64,000 nt of DNA from Blautia sp. SC05B48 (GCF_005848555.1 NZ_CP040518.1:1797001-1861000), one strand, 5' to 3'; counted from the stretch's first letter, positions 36,942 through 48,814 are shown. The notes: generated by a model from the sequence alone, not told the origin. Made by a program: numbers and translations.

Positions 36942-37001
36942 CCCTGCGAACATTGCAAAGTACAAACATTGTAAAGTACAAACATTGCAATGTTTGCAGG
37001 G
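36942..37001 (+). repeat. 16-bp stem enclosing 16-bp tandem repeats
   Basis: CCCTGCGAACATTGCA (36942-36957) pairs with TGCAATGTTTGCAGGG (36986-37001), one mismatch. Overlapping it is a 16-bp unit, ACATTGCAAAGTACAA, in 2.5 tandem copies (36950-36965, 36966-36981, 36982-36990). Confidence 0.8.
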
Positions 37002-37057
37002 CCAATGCAGTCACACAGAAATTTTTCTAACTAACTTTCCATGTTCGAAAGTCAGGG

Positions 37058-37239
37058 CGGGAAGGACGGGCGGGGCGGGTGACTCTGCAGGAGTCGTAGT
37101 ACTTCTTAGGCCGCGGGGAGGCTGCGTTGCTGGAAAAATCCCAGCTGTTTGAGCGTCAGCGAGTTCTGGGATTTTTTCAGCGGTTTTAGCAGAATCCCTG
37201 CAGCCTTAGAAGCCTCACCCGCCCCGCCCGTCCTTCCCG
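37058..37239. repeat. GC-rich 25-bp inverted repeat around a terminator-like hairpin
   Basis: A 25-bp arm (37058-37082, starting CGGGAAGGACGGGCGGGG) is perfectly inverted at 37215-37239. Inside it TTCTTAGGC and GCCTTAGAA also pair with one mismatch. The centre is AAAAATCCCAG (37134-37144) with CTGGGATTTTTT (37166-37177), which would stop transcription from both sides. The loop is CTGTTTGAGCGTCAGCGAG. Confidence 0.8.
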
Positions 37240-37390
37240 ACCGTCCGTTCGCAACATACCATCCCGTTCTTCACAACTTCACAATAGCATAAATTAACAG
37301 AAAATAATAAAAAATACAAACAAATTATAAAATATAAACACCTAACAAAACAAATAAATAAAAACAATAGCATAAAAACACAAAAATGTA

Positions 37391-37419
37391 TTGACAAATA
37401 CCCGCAACGATGTTATTAT
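37391..37419 (+). promoter_or_regulatory. Strong sigma-A promoter in the gene-free region
   Basis: TTGACA (37391-37396), 17-base spacer, TATTAT (37414-37419). No coding region follows within 1.2 kb. Confidence 0.65.
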
Positions 37420-37425
37420 AAGACC

Positions 37426-38471
37426 ATCAAAAACAACAAGAGAAAAATAAAAAAAGAAAATCATTCAATTCATAGCATAGATGCACATGAAGGATGAAGA
37501 AAGGAAAAGGTGATTCCAGTGGGAACATGAACAAACACCATCATCAATATGAGAGTGACAGGAACCGAATTTCCTGCAAGAAAGACCTGATACAGATCAC
37601 ATATGATACACCTTAAGAAAACAGAAGTTTCTTTTAGGAAATATAAATAAGATTCTCTTAAATCTTACTTATATTTTAAGAAATCAGAAACAAAAGGAAA
37701 TCAGTATTTCAGGTAATATAGAATCGGTAACTCATATTGAACAACTGTCACACACCTGATACAAAGATTTTAGGAAATATGTAAAGAAATATTTCCCGAA
37801 AGAGTAAAACCCTCAACTCACCGGTTCGTTGGAAAGAAGAGATTCCAAGAACAAACGTGAAGATGAGAACGATACTTTGAAATGCATATCAGAACCATTA
37901 GGATATGGATTGAAGCTTTGCATCAGAAGAATATCTGAGAGGATATTAAAAACAGAAGAATCGGGCAGGAACTTTTTTCCAGGATACTTTAAAGAACTGC
38001 AGAGGAGAAAATCCCAATAGGTCGATTTGAATCAGCAGATCACAAAGTACAGAGATAACAAATGGTTTTGAATTTAAGAAGTTAAGTCCAGAATTGTTTA
38101 GTGAACAGGAAAAAGTATAACCACCGAAATTCTTCAGATAAACAGGAAATCAAACATCGTAAAAGATGATTTCCAATCTATAAAACTTTCTAAATAATCG
38201 AGGAGATATACTTACATATATCAGTCGTTTATGAGCAGGAAATAAAAAAGAAGAGAGAATCTGAAAAAGAAAAATTTCAAAATTGAATAAAGAGAATCGA
38301 AATTATTTTATAAAGTATATAAAATCAGAGATTTCGATTGATAAATATAATAAGTATAACAAGAAAACTTTATTCGAAAGAACGAAGAGGAAGAAAAATT
38401 GAATAACGAAGAGTGTTGAGACGGTCATCATTTTTGGAAACTGTAAAAGTAAAAAAAGTGATGACCGTCTC
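37426..38471 (+). ncRNA. Candidate large structured noncoding RNA
   Basis: About 1 kb behind a strong promoter without coding signals. Stable stems seen: ATATAAATAAGATT (37641-37654) with AATCTTACTTATAT (37661-37674), one mismatch; GGAAATC (38145-38151) with GATTTCC (38168-38174); AATCGAAAT (38295-38303) with ATTTCGATT (38331-38339), enclosing ATTTTATA (38305-38312) with TATAAAAT (38318-38325); GAGACGGTCATCA (38418-38430) with TGATGACCGTCTC (38459-38471). No clear terminator T-run ends it, so the 3' end is a guess. I cannot match it to a known family such as ROOL, GOLLD or OLE from sequence alone. AT-richness makes chance pairing easier, hence the low confidence. Confidence 0.35.
38365..38433 (-). 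repeat. Right arm of the 69-bp inverted repeat
   Basis: Inverted copy of 36864-36932, 68 of 69 bases the same. A shorter direct copy of its outer 13 bases (TGATGACCGTCTC) stands at 38459-38471. No target-site duplication was found next to the two arms. Confidence 0.9.
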
Positions 38472-38656
38472 GTTGTGTATATAAGATTGCATATGTTAAG
38501 TATATAATCGTTCCGAAAAGCCCTGGATAAAATAATATGATCCGATCAGAGATCAAAATTTTCAATCAGAGATTTTCCGAACAGTTATATTTATCAGTTG
38601 CCATCAAAAACATCATCAGTTATACTTCTGTGAGAAAGGAAGTAAGATGAGAAAAT

Positions 38657-39355
38657 ATGTGGAATTATCAGATTGAAGAAAATATTTTATATGAAGACAA
38701 AGAAATCCTTGTGTGCAGAAAAACAGCAGGAATGCCGGTGCAGGCAGCAAAAATAGGAACAATGGACATGGAAAGTGCCCTGAAAAATTATCTGGTTAAA
38801 AAAACACCGGGGAAGATCCCATATCTGGGAGTAGTGCATCGCCTTGATCAGCCGGTAGAAGGCATTCTTGTATTTGCGAAAACATCCGAAGCAGCAGGAA
38901 ATTTGAGTAAACAGATGATGGCAGGAGGCGCCGGAAAATATTACCTGGCAGTAACAGAGGGAAAAGCAAAGAACTCAGAAGGGACTCTTACAGACTATCT
39001 GAAAAAAAATGGAAAAGCCAACATGTCTCAGGTTGTGTCTGCAAATACACCGGGAGCAAAAAAAGCAATCCTTCATTATAAAGTTCTGGATCAGCAGGAG
39101 ATAAACGGAAAATCCCGGACACTTCTTAAGATCAGGCTGGAAACAGGTCGACATCATCAGATCCGTGTGCAGCTCTCTCATGAGGGAATCCCCCTTCTGG
39201 GAGACCGGAAATATAATCCTTCAGGAGAAAAAGGTACATCACTGGGACTTTGTTCCAGTTGTCTGGAATTCAAACACCCCAGAACAGGAAAAATGATGAA
39301 GTTTGAAACAGAGCCACAGGGAAGCGCGTTTCTGGATTTTGTGAAAAAAATGTAA
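38657..39355 (+). CDS. RluA family pseudouridine synthase
   Basis: 232 residues, catalytic domain only (no S4 domain). The catalytic motif is VVHRLDQPVEGILVFAKT with the essential Asp in HRLD; later motifs RLETGRHHQIRVQLSHEG and GLCSSCLEF are also typical. It isomerises uridine in rRNA or tRNA; the target base is not predictable. The best ribosome site (AAGGAAG, 38636) fits an ATG at 38647, which opens only a 9-codon frame overlapping this start, so translation may be coupled or weak. Confidence 0.9.
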   Translation: MWNYQIEENILYEDKEILVCRKTAGMPVQAAKIGTMDMESALKNYLVKKTPGKIPYLGVVHRLDQPVEGILVFAKTSEAAGNLSKQMMAGGAGKYYLAVTEGKAKNSEGTLTDYLKKNGKANMSQVVSANTPGAKKAILHYKVLDQQEINGKSRTLLKIRLETGRHHQIRVQLSHEGIPLLGDRKYNPSGEKGTSLGLCSSCLEFKHPRTGKMMKFETEPQGSAFLDFVKKM

Positions 39356-39383
39356 AAACTCTGGACGGAAATACGAAAAAGTG

Positions 39384-39389
39384 TATAAT
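39384..39389 (+). promoter_or_regulatory. -10 element for the binding-protein gene
   Basis: TATAAT at 39384-39389; the -35 TGGACG at 39362-39367 is weak (16-base spacer). Confidence 0.4.
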
Positions 39390-39495
39390 GTAAAAAGCAA
39401 GTAACCAAATGTAAGTTTTTTGTAAAGTATAAGTTACTGTGGACGGACAAGGCAGACGATAAAGAACAGTAACCAGCGAGGAAGAGGAGATTACA

Positions 39496-40593
39496 ATGAA
39501 AAGAGCTGCAGTAGCGTCAGCAGCCTTGTTGGCTGTGGCAACCCTGCTGACAGGCTGTCAGAAAGAAGAAGTAGAAAAGCTTGTTGCACCGCTTGTAGCA
39601 GATGTCCAGGAAACCCCTGAAGCAACCGAAGTGGAAGAAGAAAAAAGCCCGCTGATCCCTGAGATCGATGACACTCTTTCTATTGAAGAAGGTGCCAGAA
39701 TAGCTGTTGTCAGCAAAAGCAAAAAAGGTGAGTTCTGGAATAAAGTAAAAGAAGGAATGGAAGCTGCTGTCAAGGACGTAAATGAGGCGTACGGTTTCAA
39801 AAAAGACAAGCAGATCACGATGACCTTTGAGGGTCCGGATGATGAAGAGGACGTAGAAAGTCAGATCAATACTCTTGATGCAGTGATCGCTGAGAATCCA
39901 TCTGTAGTGTGTCTTTCTGCCGGAGACATGGATTCCTGTCAGGCACAGCTGGAAGCAGCGAAAGAGAACGGAATCCCGGTGGTCGCATTTGATTCCAATG
40001 TCAGTGATACGAAGCTGGTCAGAGCTTTCCGTGGGACAGACAATACACAGATCGGCAAATATGCAGCATATAAGCTTGGCAGCGCCATTGGAAAAATGGG
40101 AAATGTGGCTGTTTTTTCTGCGCAGGAGAAAACACAGAGCGCTCAGGAACGTGTAAAGGGATTTCTGGATAATATTGCAAATTATACGGATATTAAAGTG
40201 GTGGAAACCGTATATTCTGACCAGGTTGATGATATGAAGGAAGCCATGAAGGAAGTTCTGGATAAATATCCGGCACTGGATGGTGTTTTCTGCACCAATG
40301 CCGAGGTTTCTGAAATGTTTCTGGAGGTAAATAAGGACACAGGAGAAAATAAAGTTGCTATGGTAGGCGTAGATGCAACCAGCAAACAGCAGGAAGCAAT
40401 CCAGAAAGGGGAAGAACTGGGAGTGCTTTCCCAGAATCCTTATGCGATGGGATATCAGACCATGTGGGCGGCTATTCAGTCTACTGCACCGAAGAAGGAA
40501 ACAAAGATTGATAAGAAGGTTTTACTTGATCCGGTATGGATCGATGCTGAGAATATCAAAAGCGAAGACATTACAAATTATCTGTATAATTAA
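39496..40593 (+). CDS. Sugar-binding lipoprotein of ribose/galactose (type I) class
   Basis: 365 residues. A lipoprotein signal ends in the lipobox LLTGC (Cys ~21), followed by an acidic linker. The binding domain (about 65-365) has the RbsB/MglB features: RIAVVSKSKKGEFWNKVKEG, NTLDAVIAENPSVVCLS, GIPVVAFDSN, and DGVFCTNAEV. It should bind a sugar or related small molecule outside the cell. No permease or ATPase gene accompanies it here, so it is an orphan that either shares another transporter or feeds a sensor. A strong terminator follows. Confidence 0.88.
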   Translation: MKRAAVASAALLAVATLLTGCQKEEVEKLVAPLVADVQETPEATEVEEEKSPLIPEIDDTLSIEEGARIAVVSKSKKGEFWNKVKEGMEAAVKDVNEAYGFKKDKQITMTFEGPDDEEDVESQINTLDAVIAENPSVVCLSAGDMDSCQAQLEAAKENGIPVVAFDSNVSDTKLVRAFRGTDNTQIGKYAAYKLGSAIGKMGNVAVFSAQEKTQSAQERVKGFLDNIANYTDIKVVETVYSDQVDDMKEAMKEVLDKYPALDGVFCTNAEVSEMFLEVNKDTGENKVAMVGVDATSKQQEAIQKGEELGVLSQNPYAMGYQTMWAAIQSTAPKKETKIDKKVLLDPVWIDAENIKSEDITNYLYN

Positions 40594-40654
40594 CAGATAA
40601 TTTGTAATTTGGTCGGATGAGGCAGTTCACATTTATCACCTGTTCATAACTGAA

Positions 40655-40712
40655 AGCCATCAGTCCGATGAAGATGTAAAGAACATTTTCATCGGGCTGA
40701 TGGCTTTTTTGA
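40655..40712 (+). terminator. Terminator after the binding-protein gene
   Basis: AGCCATCAG...CCGATGAA pairs with TCATCGG...CTGATGGCT, then six T; a very stable stem with an inner ATGT/ACAT. Confidence 0.92.
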
Positions 40713-40895
40713 ATAAAAATAAAAAATATGAATAGAATAAACAAATAAAAAGTGCGCGAAAAAATGGCAAAAATATAACATATATGACGAGTTTTTGACA
40801 CAATACAAATAAATTTCTCGTTAAATTGCATAATAAACGTTGTTTTAAAAAAGTGATTGTGGTACAATTTGGATATGCAGAGAGGCGGTGATCAG

Positions 40896-41204
40896 ATGAT
40901 CCAGGAAACGATCAAGGCAGTGAAAGAGGCGGAGGCAAAAGCGCAGCAGAAGATAAAGGATGCATCCGTCCGTGCACAGAGTATCATCAGCGAAGCTGAG
41001 AAAGAGGCAGAGAATATTATCAGAAAGTCGGAAACAGTCGCCGGCGAACAGGCGGCATCTGATATGAAAGCAGCCGAGGAACGTGCACACAGTACAGAGA
41101 ACACTGTCGTTGGACAAGTAGAGGAGGAGCTTGCAGCTTTGAAAAAGAAAGCGGAGTCGAAGCACGAGCAGGCTATCCAGGCAGTAATGGACAGTTTGTT
41201 CTGA
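40896..41204 (+). CDS. V-type ATPase peripheral stalk subunit G (NtpF/AhaH-like)
   Basis: 102 residues from the ATG at 40896, with AGGCGGTG upstream. Almost entirely one Ala/Glu/Lys-rich coiled coil (EAEAKAQQKIKDASVRAQ onwards). It is the first gene of the operon and pairs with subunit E to make the peripheral stalk. TTGACA at 40795-40800 may belong to the operon promoter, but no well-spaced -10 was found. Confidence 0.8.
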   Translation: MIQETIKAVKEAEAKAQQKIKDASVRAQSIISEAEKEAENIIRKSETVAGEQAASDMKAAEERAHSTENTVVGQVEEELAALKKKAESKHEQAIQAVMDSLF

Positions 41205-41220
41205 GAGGGGGAGTGCGAAA

Positions 41221-43702
<2,482 letters not shown>

Positions 43703-43722
43703 TTCATCAGGAGGGGCAGAGC

Positions 43723-44316
43723 ATGACAGGATTAGAGAAGATGGTAAGCCAGATTCTTGAAGAGGCCGATGCTTCTGCAGCCGTTACGATCAGTGATGCG
43801 GAGAAAAAAGCCGCAGAGATCCTCAGGGAAGCCGGAGAAAAGGCAGATAAGATCCGGCAGCAGAGAGAAGAACAGTCCAGGGCAAAGGTAAAAAGCTATG
43901 AAGAGCGGACAGCTTCCGCTGCAGATATGAAGAAGCGTACCGCAGTTCTTGCAGCCAAGCAGGAGCTGATCGGAAATGTGATCGCAGATGCCTGTGACCG
44001 TGTGAAGAATCTGGATGAAGAAAAATATTTTGGGATCCTTAAGAATATGGCTGAGAAATATCTTCTTCCAAGAGAAGGAGAGATCTGTTTTTCAAAAAAG
44101 GATCTGGAACGTATGCCGGCAGGTTTCCGTGAGGAAATAAAGAGCCTGGCACAGAAAAAGGGTGGTGTGCTGGAAATTTCCGGTGAAACCCGAAACATAG
44201 ACGGAGGTTTTATCCTGATATACGGCGGCATTGAGGAAAACTGTTCCATTGATGCCATGTTCGCAGAGAAGCGGGATGAGCTTCTGGATCAGGTAAGAAA
44301 GATTTTGTTTGCGTAA
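43723..44316 (+). CDS. ntpE: V-type ATPase subunit E
   Basis: 197 residues from the ATG at 43723 with AGGAGGGG upstream. N-terminal coiled coil (about 10-75, ITISDAEKKAAEILREAGEKA), then a globular C-terminal domain with GGFILIYGGIEENCSIDAMF, the family's conserved end. It forms the peripheral stalk with subunit G. Confidence 0.92.
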   Translation: MTGLEKMVSQILEEADASAAVTISDAEKKAAEILREAGEKADKIRQQREEQSRAKVKSYEERTASAADMKKRTAVLAAKQELIGNVIADACDRVKNLDEEKYFGILKNMAEKYLLPREGEICFSKKDLERMPAGFREEIKSLAQKKGGVLEISGETRNIDGGFILIYGGIEENCSIDAMFAEKRDELLDQVRKILFA

Positions 44317-44343
44317 AACACCATCGCAAAAAGGAGGGCGTGA

Positions 44344-45318
44344 ATGATGTTTGGTGAAGATTATGCCTATGCGGTGGCGCGGATACGTGTTCTGGAGACC
44401 GGACTTCTGAATCAGGCGGCGATCGAGCAGCTTCTGGCATGTCAGGATGAGCAGCAGTGCCTTCAGATCCTTACAGAGAAGGGCTGGGGAAACGGTGATC
44501 CTGCAGCCGGTGCGGACGCCATTCTTTCCCGGGAGAGAGAAAAGATCTGGGAGATCATGGATTCGCTGGTAGCGGACCGATCTGTGTTTTCTGTTCTTTC
44601 TTATCAGGATCTTTTCCACAATCTGAAAGCGGCTGTGAAGGCAAGCATCCTGCAAGGGGCAGCGCCGAATATTTTTTTCAGCGACTGTTCCATTGACGGA
44701 GAGGATATGGTGAAATTCCTGAAGGATAAGGAATATGATCGTTTTCCTGAGGATATGCGGGAAGCGGCAAGAGAAGCCTATGAGACCTTTTTGCACACAA
44801 GAGACGGACAGCTTGCGGATATTATCGTAGACAGGGCAGCACTGGATGCCATAAAAAAAGCCGGAGAACGGTCAAAAGAAGAGATCGTCCGGCAGTATGC
44901 GGAATCCACGGTAGCGGTAGCAGATATCCGGATCGCAGTCCGTGCCTGCAAAACAGGAAAAAGTTCGGACTTTATGAAAAAAGCCATGGCAGAATGTGAC
45001 ACACTGGATAAGGAGAGACTGATCCACGCGGCAGTAAGCGGAATGGATCAGATCATGGGTTATCTGGCAGAAACGAAATATGGGGACGGAGCTCTGGCAC
45101 TGGCGGAATCAGCTTCCGCTTTTGAGAGATGGTGTGATAACCAGATCATGGAGACCATCCGCCCTCAGCTGTACAATTCATTTTCACTGGGACCGCTGGT
45201 AGCTTATGTGCTTGCCCGTGAAAATGAGATCAAGACGGTGCGGATCATTCTCACCGGAAAGCGCAGCGGCCTTCCGGAAGAGTTTATCCGGGAAAGGGCA
45301 AGGGAAATGTATGTATAA
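44344..45318 (+). CDS. ntpC: V-type ATPase subunit C (d subunit)
   Basis: 324 residues, all helical, with the start FGEDYAYAVARIRVLETGLL and the end ENEIKTVRIILTGKRSGLP that mark the V/A-type subunit C/d family. It joins the central shaft to the c ring. AGGAGG precedes two adjacent ATGs (44344 and 44347). It overlaps the next gene by 8 bases. Confidence 0.93.
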   Translation: MMFGEDYAYAVARIRVLETGLLNQAAIEQLLACQDEQQCLQILTEKGWGNGDPAAGADAILSREREKIWEIMDSLVADRSVFSVLSYQDLFHNLKAAVKASILQGAAPNIFFSDCSIDGEDMVKFLKDKEYDRFPEDMREAAREAYETFLHTRDGQLADIIVDRAALDAIKKAGERSKEEIVRQYAESTVAVADIRIAVRACKTGKSSDFMKKAMAECDTLDKERLIHAAVSGMDQIMGYLAETKYGDGALALAESASAFERWCDNQIMETIRPQLYNSFSLGPLVAYVLARENEIKTVRIILTGKRSGLPEEFIRERAREMYV

Positions 45319-45631
45319 GATCGCAGTTTTAGGTGATTATAACAGCATTTACGGGTTTGCGGCTCTTGGCCTTGATACTTTTCCGGTGGAGGATCCCGCA
45401 GAAGGTAAAGAGAAGCTTAACCGTCTGGCGGCCGGTGAATATGCGGTTATTTATATTACGGAACAGCTGGCGGCCCAGCTTTCCGCAGAGATCAGTAAAT
45501 ACAGTGAGGAGCTGATGCCTGCGATCATTCAGATTCCCGGAATTTCCGGAAATACAGGTGCAGGTATCGAAAATGTAAAGAAATCCGTGGAGACGGCAGT
45601 TGGCTCCGATATTCTTTTCAGTAATGAGTGA
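45311..45631 (+). CDS. ntpG: V-type ATPase subunit F
   Basis: 106 residues from the ATG at 45311, inside the end of subunit C. The start MYKIAVLGDYNSIYGFAALG and the motif VIYITEQLAAQL are typical. It is part of the rotating central stalk with subunit D. Its short length is normal for the family. Confidence 0.92.
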   Translation: MYKIAVLGDYNSIYGFAALGLDTFPVEDPAEGKEKLNRLAAGEYAVIYITEQLAAQLSAEISKYSEELMPAIIQIPGISGNTGAGIENVKKSVETAVGSDILFSNE

Positions 45632-45655
45632 CAAGAAAGCAGGTGATTGGTTCAG

Positions 45656-47425
45656 ATGAGCAGAGGAACCATTAAGAAGGTGGCAGGACCGCTGGTAATT
45701 GCCAAGGGTATGCGGGATGCAAATATGTATGACGTGGTTCGTGTAAGCAGCCAGCGTCTGATCGGTGAGATCATTGAGATGCATGAAGATGAGGCTTCCA
45801 TACAGGTATATGAGGAGACTTCAGGACTTCGTCCGGGAGAACCGGTAGAGTCCATGGAGGTGCCCCTTTCCGTGGAGCTTGGTCCTGGCCTTATTACAAG
45901 CATTTACGATGGAATACAGCGTCCGCTGGATGACATCATGAAGGTAGCAGGCAGCAACAACCTGAAACGAGGCGTTGAGGTTCCTGCCCTGAAGCGGGAT
46001 AAAAAATGGAATTTCATTCCGGTTGCGAAGGTGGGAGATCAGCTGGAGGGCGGCGATGTTCTTGGAACCGTTCAGGAGACTATCGTTGTTACACAGAAGA
46101 TCATGGTACCTCCCAATATGAAAGGTACTCTGAAGGAAATTAAATCCGGCGAGTTTACCGTGGATGAGACCGTTGCAGTTCTTTCCACAGCAGACGGCGA
46201 TAAAGAGCTGACCCTGATGCAGCACTGGCCGGTACGACGTGGCCGTCCATATAAGAAGAAACTTCCGCCAGCCAAGCCTCTGGTAACAGGACAGCGTGTT
46301 ATTGATACCATGTTCCCTATTGCCAAGGGTGGTGTGGCAGCAGTTCCCGGCCCGTTCGGAAGCGGCAAGACGGTTATCCAGCATCAGCTTGCAAAATGGG
46401 CTGAGGCAGATATCGTGGTCTATATCGGCTGCGGTGAGCGTGGAAATGAGATGACAGACGTTCTGAACGAGTTCCCGGAGCTGAAGGATCCGAAAACAGG
46501 ACAGTCTCTGATGGAGCGTACGGTTCTGATCGCCAATACCTCAGATATGCCGGTTGCAGCTCGTGAGGCGTCGATCTATACAGGTATTACAATTGCGGAG
46601 TATTTCCGTGATATGGGATATTCCGTAGCATTGATGGCAGATTCTACTTCCAGATGGGCTGAGGCTCTCCGTGAGATGTCCGGACGACTGGAGGAGATGC
46701 CAGGCGAGGAAGGTTATCCTGCATATCTTGGTTCCCGTCTTGCACAGTTCTATGAGCGTGCCGGACATGTGATCTGCAGTGGAAAAGACGGAAGAGAGGG
46801 TGCCCTGACAGCGATCGGCGCCGTATCTCCTCCAGGTGGTGATATCTCCGAGCCGGTTTCCCAGGCGACACTTCGAATCGTAAAGGTATTCTGGGGACTG
46901 GACGCAAACCTTGCATACAAACGTCATTTCCCGGCGATCAACTGGCTGACCAGCTATTCTCTGTATCTGGACAGCGTTGGCGGATGGTTTGACGAAAATG
47001 TAGCGAATGACTGGATGAAGCTCCGTCAGAGAATGATGACCCTTCTTCAGGAAGAGGCAGAGCTGGAAGAAATCGTAAAGATGGTAGGTATGGATGCGCT
47101 TTCTCCGGGTGATCGACTGAAAATGGAAGCAGCCCGTTCCATCCGAGAGGATTTCCTCCACCAGAACTCTTTCCACGAGATCGATACCTACACATCTCTG
47201 GAAAAACAGCACAATATGATGCGTCTGGTACTTGCATTTTATGATGCGGGTCTGGATGCGCTGAAACAGGGCGCAGATATTAATGATATCGTAAAGCTTC
47301 CGGTACGTGAGCAGATCGGCCGTTATAAATATACAAAAGAAGATCAGCTGGCAGCAGAATATGAGAAAGTAACCCGCCAGCTTGCAGCAGAGACTGCGGA
47401 ACTTCTGGGAAAGGAGGGCCTGTAA
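45656..47425 (+). CDS. ntpA: V-type ATPase catalytic subunit A
   Basis: 589 residues from the ATG at 45656 with GCAGGTGA upstream. Walker A is GPFGSGKTV (about 232), Walker B region ends in [18 protein letters not shown], and the catalytic Glu is in [11 protein letters not shown]. The subunit-A-specific non-homologous region (about 115-190) is present, which separates it from F-type beta. It hydrolyses or makes ATP in the V1 head with subunit B. Confidence 0.97.
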   Translation: MSRGTIKKVAGPLVIAKGMRDANMYDVVRVSSQRLIGEIIEMHEDEASIQVYEETSGLRPGEPVESMEVPLSVELGPGLITSIYDGIQRPLDDIMKVAGSNNLKRGVEVPALKRDKKWNFIPVAKVGDQLEGGDVLGTVQETIVVTQKIMVPPNMKGTLKEIKSGEFTVDETVAVLSTADGDKELTLMQHWPVRRGRPYKKKLPPAKPLVTGQRVIDTMFPIAKGGVAAVPGPFGSGKTVIQHQLAKWAEADIVVYIGCGERGNEMTDVLNEFPELKDPKTGQSLMERTVLIANTSDMPVAAREASIYTGITIAEYFRDMGYSVALMADSTSRWAEALREMSGRLEEMPGEEGYPAYLGSRLAQFYERAGHVICSGKDGREGALTAIGAVSPPGGDISEPVSQATLRIVKVFWGLDANLAYKRHFPAINWLTSYSLYLDSVGGWFDENVANDWMKLRQRMMTLLQEEAELEEIVKMVGMDALSPGDRLKMEAARSIREDFLHQNSFHEIDTYTSLEKQHNMMRLVLAFYDAGLDALKQGADINDIVKLPVREQIGRYKYTKEDQLAAEYEKVTRQLAAETAELLGKEGL

Positions 47426-47426
47426 A

Positions 47427-48800
47427 ATGCCAAAAGAATATAGGACCATACAGGAAGTTGCCGGCCCTTTGATGCTGGTACGAGGCGTTGAAGATGTGGC
47501 ATTTGACGAGCTGGGCGAGATTGAACTTGCCGATGGCGAAACAAGAAGATGCCGTGTTCTGGAGATTGATGGAAGCAATGCGCTGGTACAGCTCTTTGAG
47601 AGTTCCACAGGTATCAACCTTTCCAACAGTAAAGTACGTTTTCTGGGACGAAGCATGGAGCTTGGTGTATCCGGCGATATGCTGGGCCGTGTCTTTGACG
47701 GACTAGGCCGTCCCATTGATGACGGTCCGGAGATCCTTCCGGAAGAGAGAAGAGATATCAACGGCCTGCCGATGAATCCGGCAGCCAGAAGTTATCCGGA
47801 GGAGTTTATCCAGACGGGTGTATCTGCGATTGACGGACTGAACACCCTGGTACGTGGACAGAAACTTCCGATCTTCTCCGCATCCGGTCTTCCTCATGCA
47901 CAGCTTGCGGCACAGATCGCGAGACAGGCGAAGGTTCGCGGAAAAGACGAGCAGTTCGCCGTTGTATTTGCTGCCATGGGTATCACTTTCGAGGAGTCAA
48001 ACTTCTTCGTAGAGAGCTTTAAGGAAACCGGAGCTATAGACCGTACTGTTCTTTTTGTAAACCTGGCAAATGACCCGGCTGTTGAGCGTATCGCTACTCC
48101 GCGAATGGCACTGACAGCAGCAGAATATCTTGCCTTCGAAAAAGATATGCACGTACTGGTAATCCTTACAGATATCACAAACTATGCGGATGCTCTCCGT
48201 GAGGTTTCCGCAGCGCGTAAAGAGGTTCCGGGCCGTCGTGGATATCCCGGATACATGTATACAGACCTTGCTTCTCTCTACGAGCGTGCAGGCCGTCAGA
48301 AAGGAAAATCAGGAAGTATCACCATGGTTCCGATCCTGACTATGCCTGAGGATGATAAGACCCATCCGATCCCGGACCTTACCGGTTACATCACAGAGGG
48401 ACAGATCATCCTGAGCCGTGAGCTTTACCGTAAGGGAATCACACCGCCCATCGATGTTCTTCCGTCTCTGTCACGACTGAAGGATAAGGGTATCGGTGAA
48501 GGCAAGACAAGAGCAGACCATGCAAACACCATGAACCAGCTGTTTGCCGCATATGCTCGTGGTAAAGAGGCCAAAGAGCTGATGACCATTCTTGGTGAGG
48601 CAGCTCTCTCTGACATTGACCTGATCTATGCAAAATTTGCGGATGCTTTCGAGAAGGAATATGTTTCCCAGGGCTATCAGGCTAACCGTGATATTGAGGA
48701 AACACTGGCCATCGGCTGGAAGCTGCTTTCCATTCTTCCGAGAAGCGAGCTGAAACGTATCGATGACAAATTCCTTGATCAGTATTACGGAAAAGTATAA
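47427..48800 (+). CDS. ntpB: V-type ATPase regulatory subunit B
   Basis: 457 residues from the ATG at 47427, one base after the stop of subunit A, with AAGGAGGG upstream. It has the nucleotide-binding fold without a functional P-loop ([20 protein letters not shown]), plus [15 protein letters not shown] and [17 protein letters not shown], which are diagnostic of subunit B. It forms the hexameric head with subunit A. Confidence 0.97.
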   Translation: MPKEYRTIQEVAGPLMLVRGVEDVAFDELGEIELADGETRRCRVLEIDGSNALVQLFESSTGINLSNSKVRFLGRSMELGVSGDMLGRVFDGLGRPIDDGPEILPEERRDINGLPMNPAARSYPEEFIQTGVSAIDGLNTLVRGQKLPIFSASGLPHAQLAAQIARQAKVRGKDEQFAVVFAAMGITFEESNFFVESFKETGAIDRTVLFVNLANDPAVERIATPRMALTAAEYLAFEKDMHVLVILTDITNYADALREVSAARKEVPGRRGYPGYMYTDLASLYERAGRQKGKSGSITMVPILTMPEDDKTHPIPDLTGYITEGQIILSRELYRKGITPPIDVLPSLSRLKDKGIGEGKTRADHANTMNQLFAAYARGKEAKELMTILGEAALSDIDLIYAKFADAFEKEYVSQGYQANRDIEETLAIGWKLLSILPRSELKRIDDKFLDQYYGKV

Positions 48801-48814
48801 AGGGGGGATGATTT

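Larger units (their letters stand above)
36592..38656. other. 2.06-kb gene-free region with nested inverted repeats
   Basis: No open frame here has a convincing ribosome site or family match. Order: hydratase terminator (36694-36738), left arm of a 69-bp inverted repeat (36864), a 16-bp stem with tandem repeats (36942-37001), a GC-rich 25-bp inverted repeat around a terminator-like hairpin (37058-37239), an AT-rich stretch, a strong promoter (37391-37419), about 900 bases with several hairpins, the right arm (38365-38433), and a further 13-bp inverted repeat (38418-38471). The last ~185 bases lead to the pseudouridine synthase gene. Confidence 0.7.

Noticed and set aside
36950-36990. Tandem 16-bp repeats as a CRISPR array
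   Set aside because: Units abut without spacers, only 2.5 copies, and no cas genes nearby.
37829-38020. 63-codon open frame inside the gene-free region
   Set aside because: Starts at TTG without a ribosome site, has no recognisable features, and overlaps no conserved signal; probably chance.
36864-38433. Complete insertion sequence
   Set aside because: Arms look like terminal repeats, but no transposase frame and no target duplication were found.
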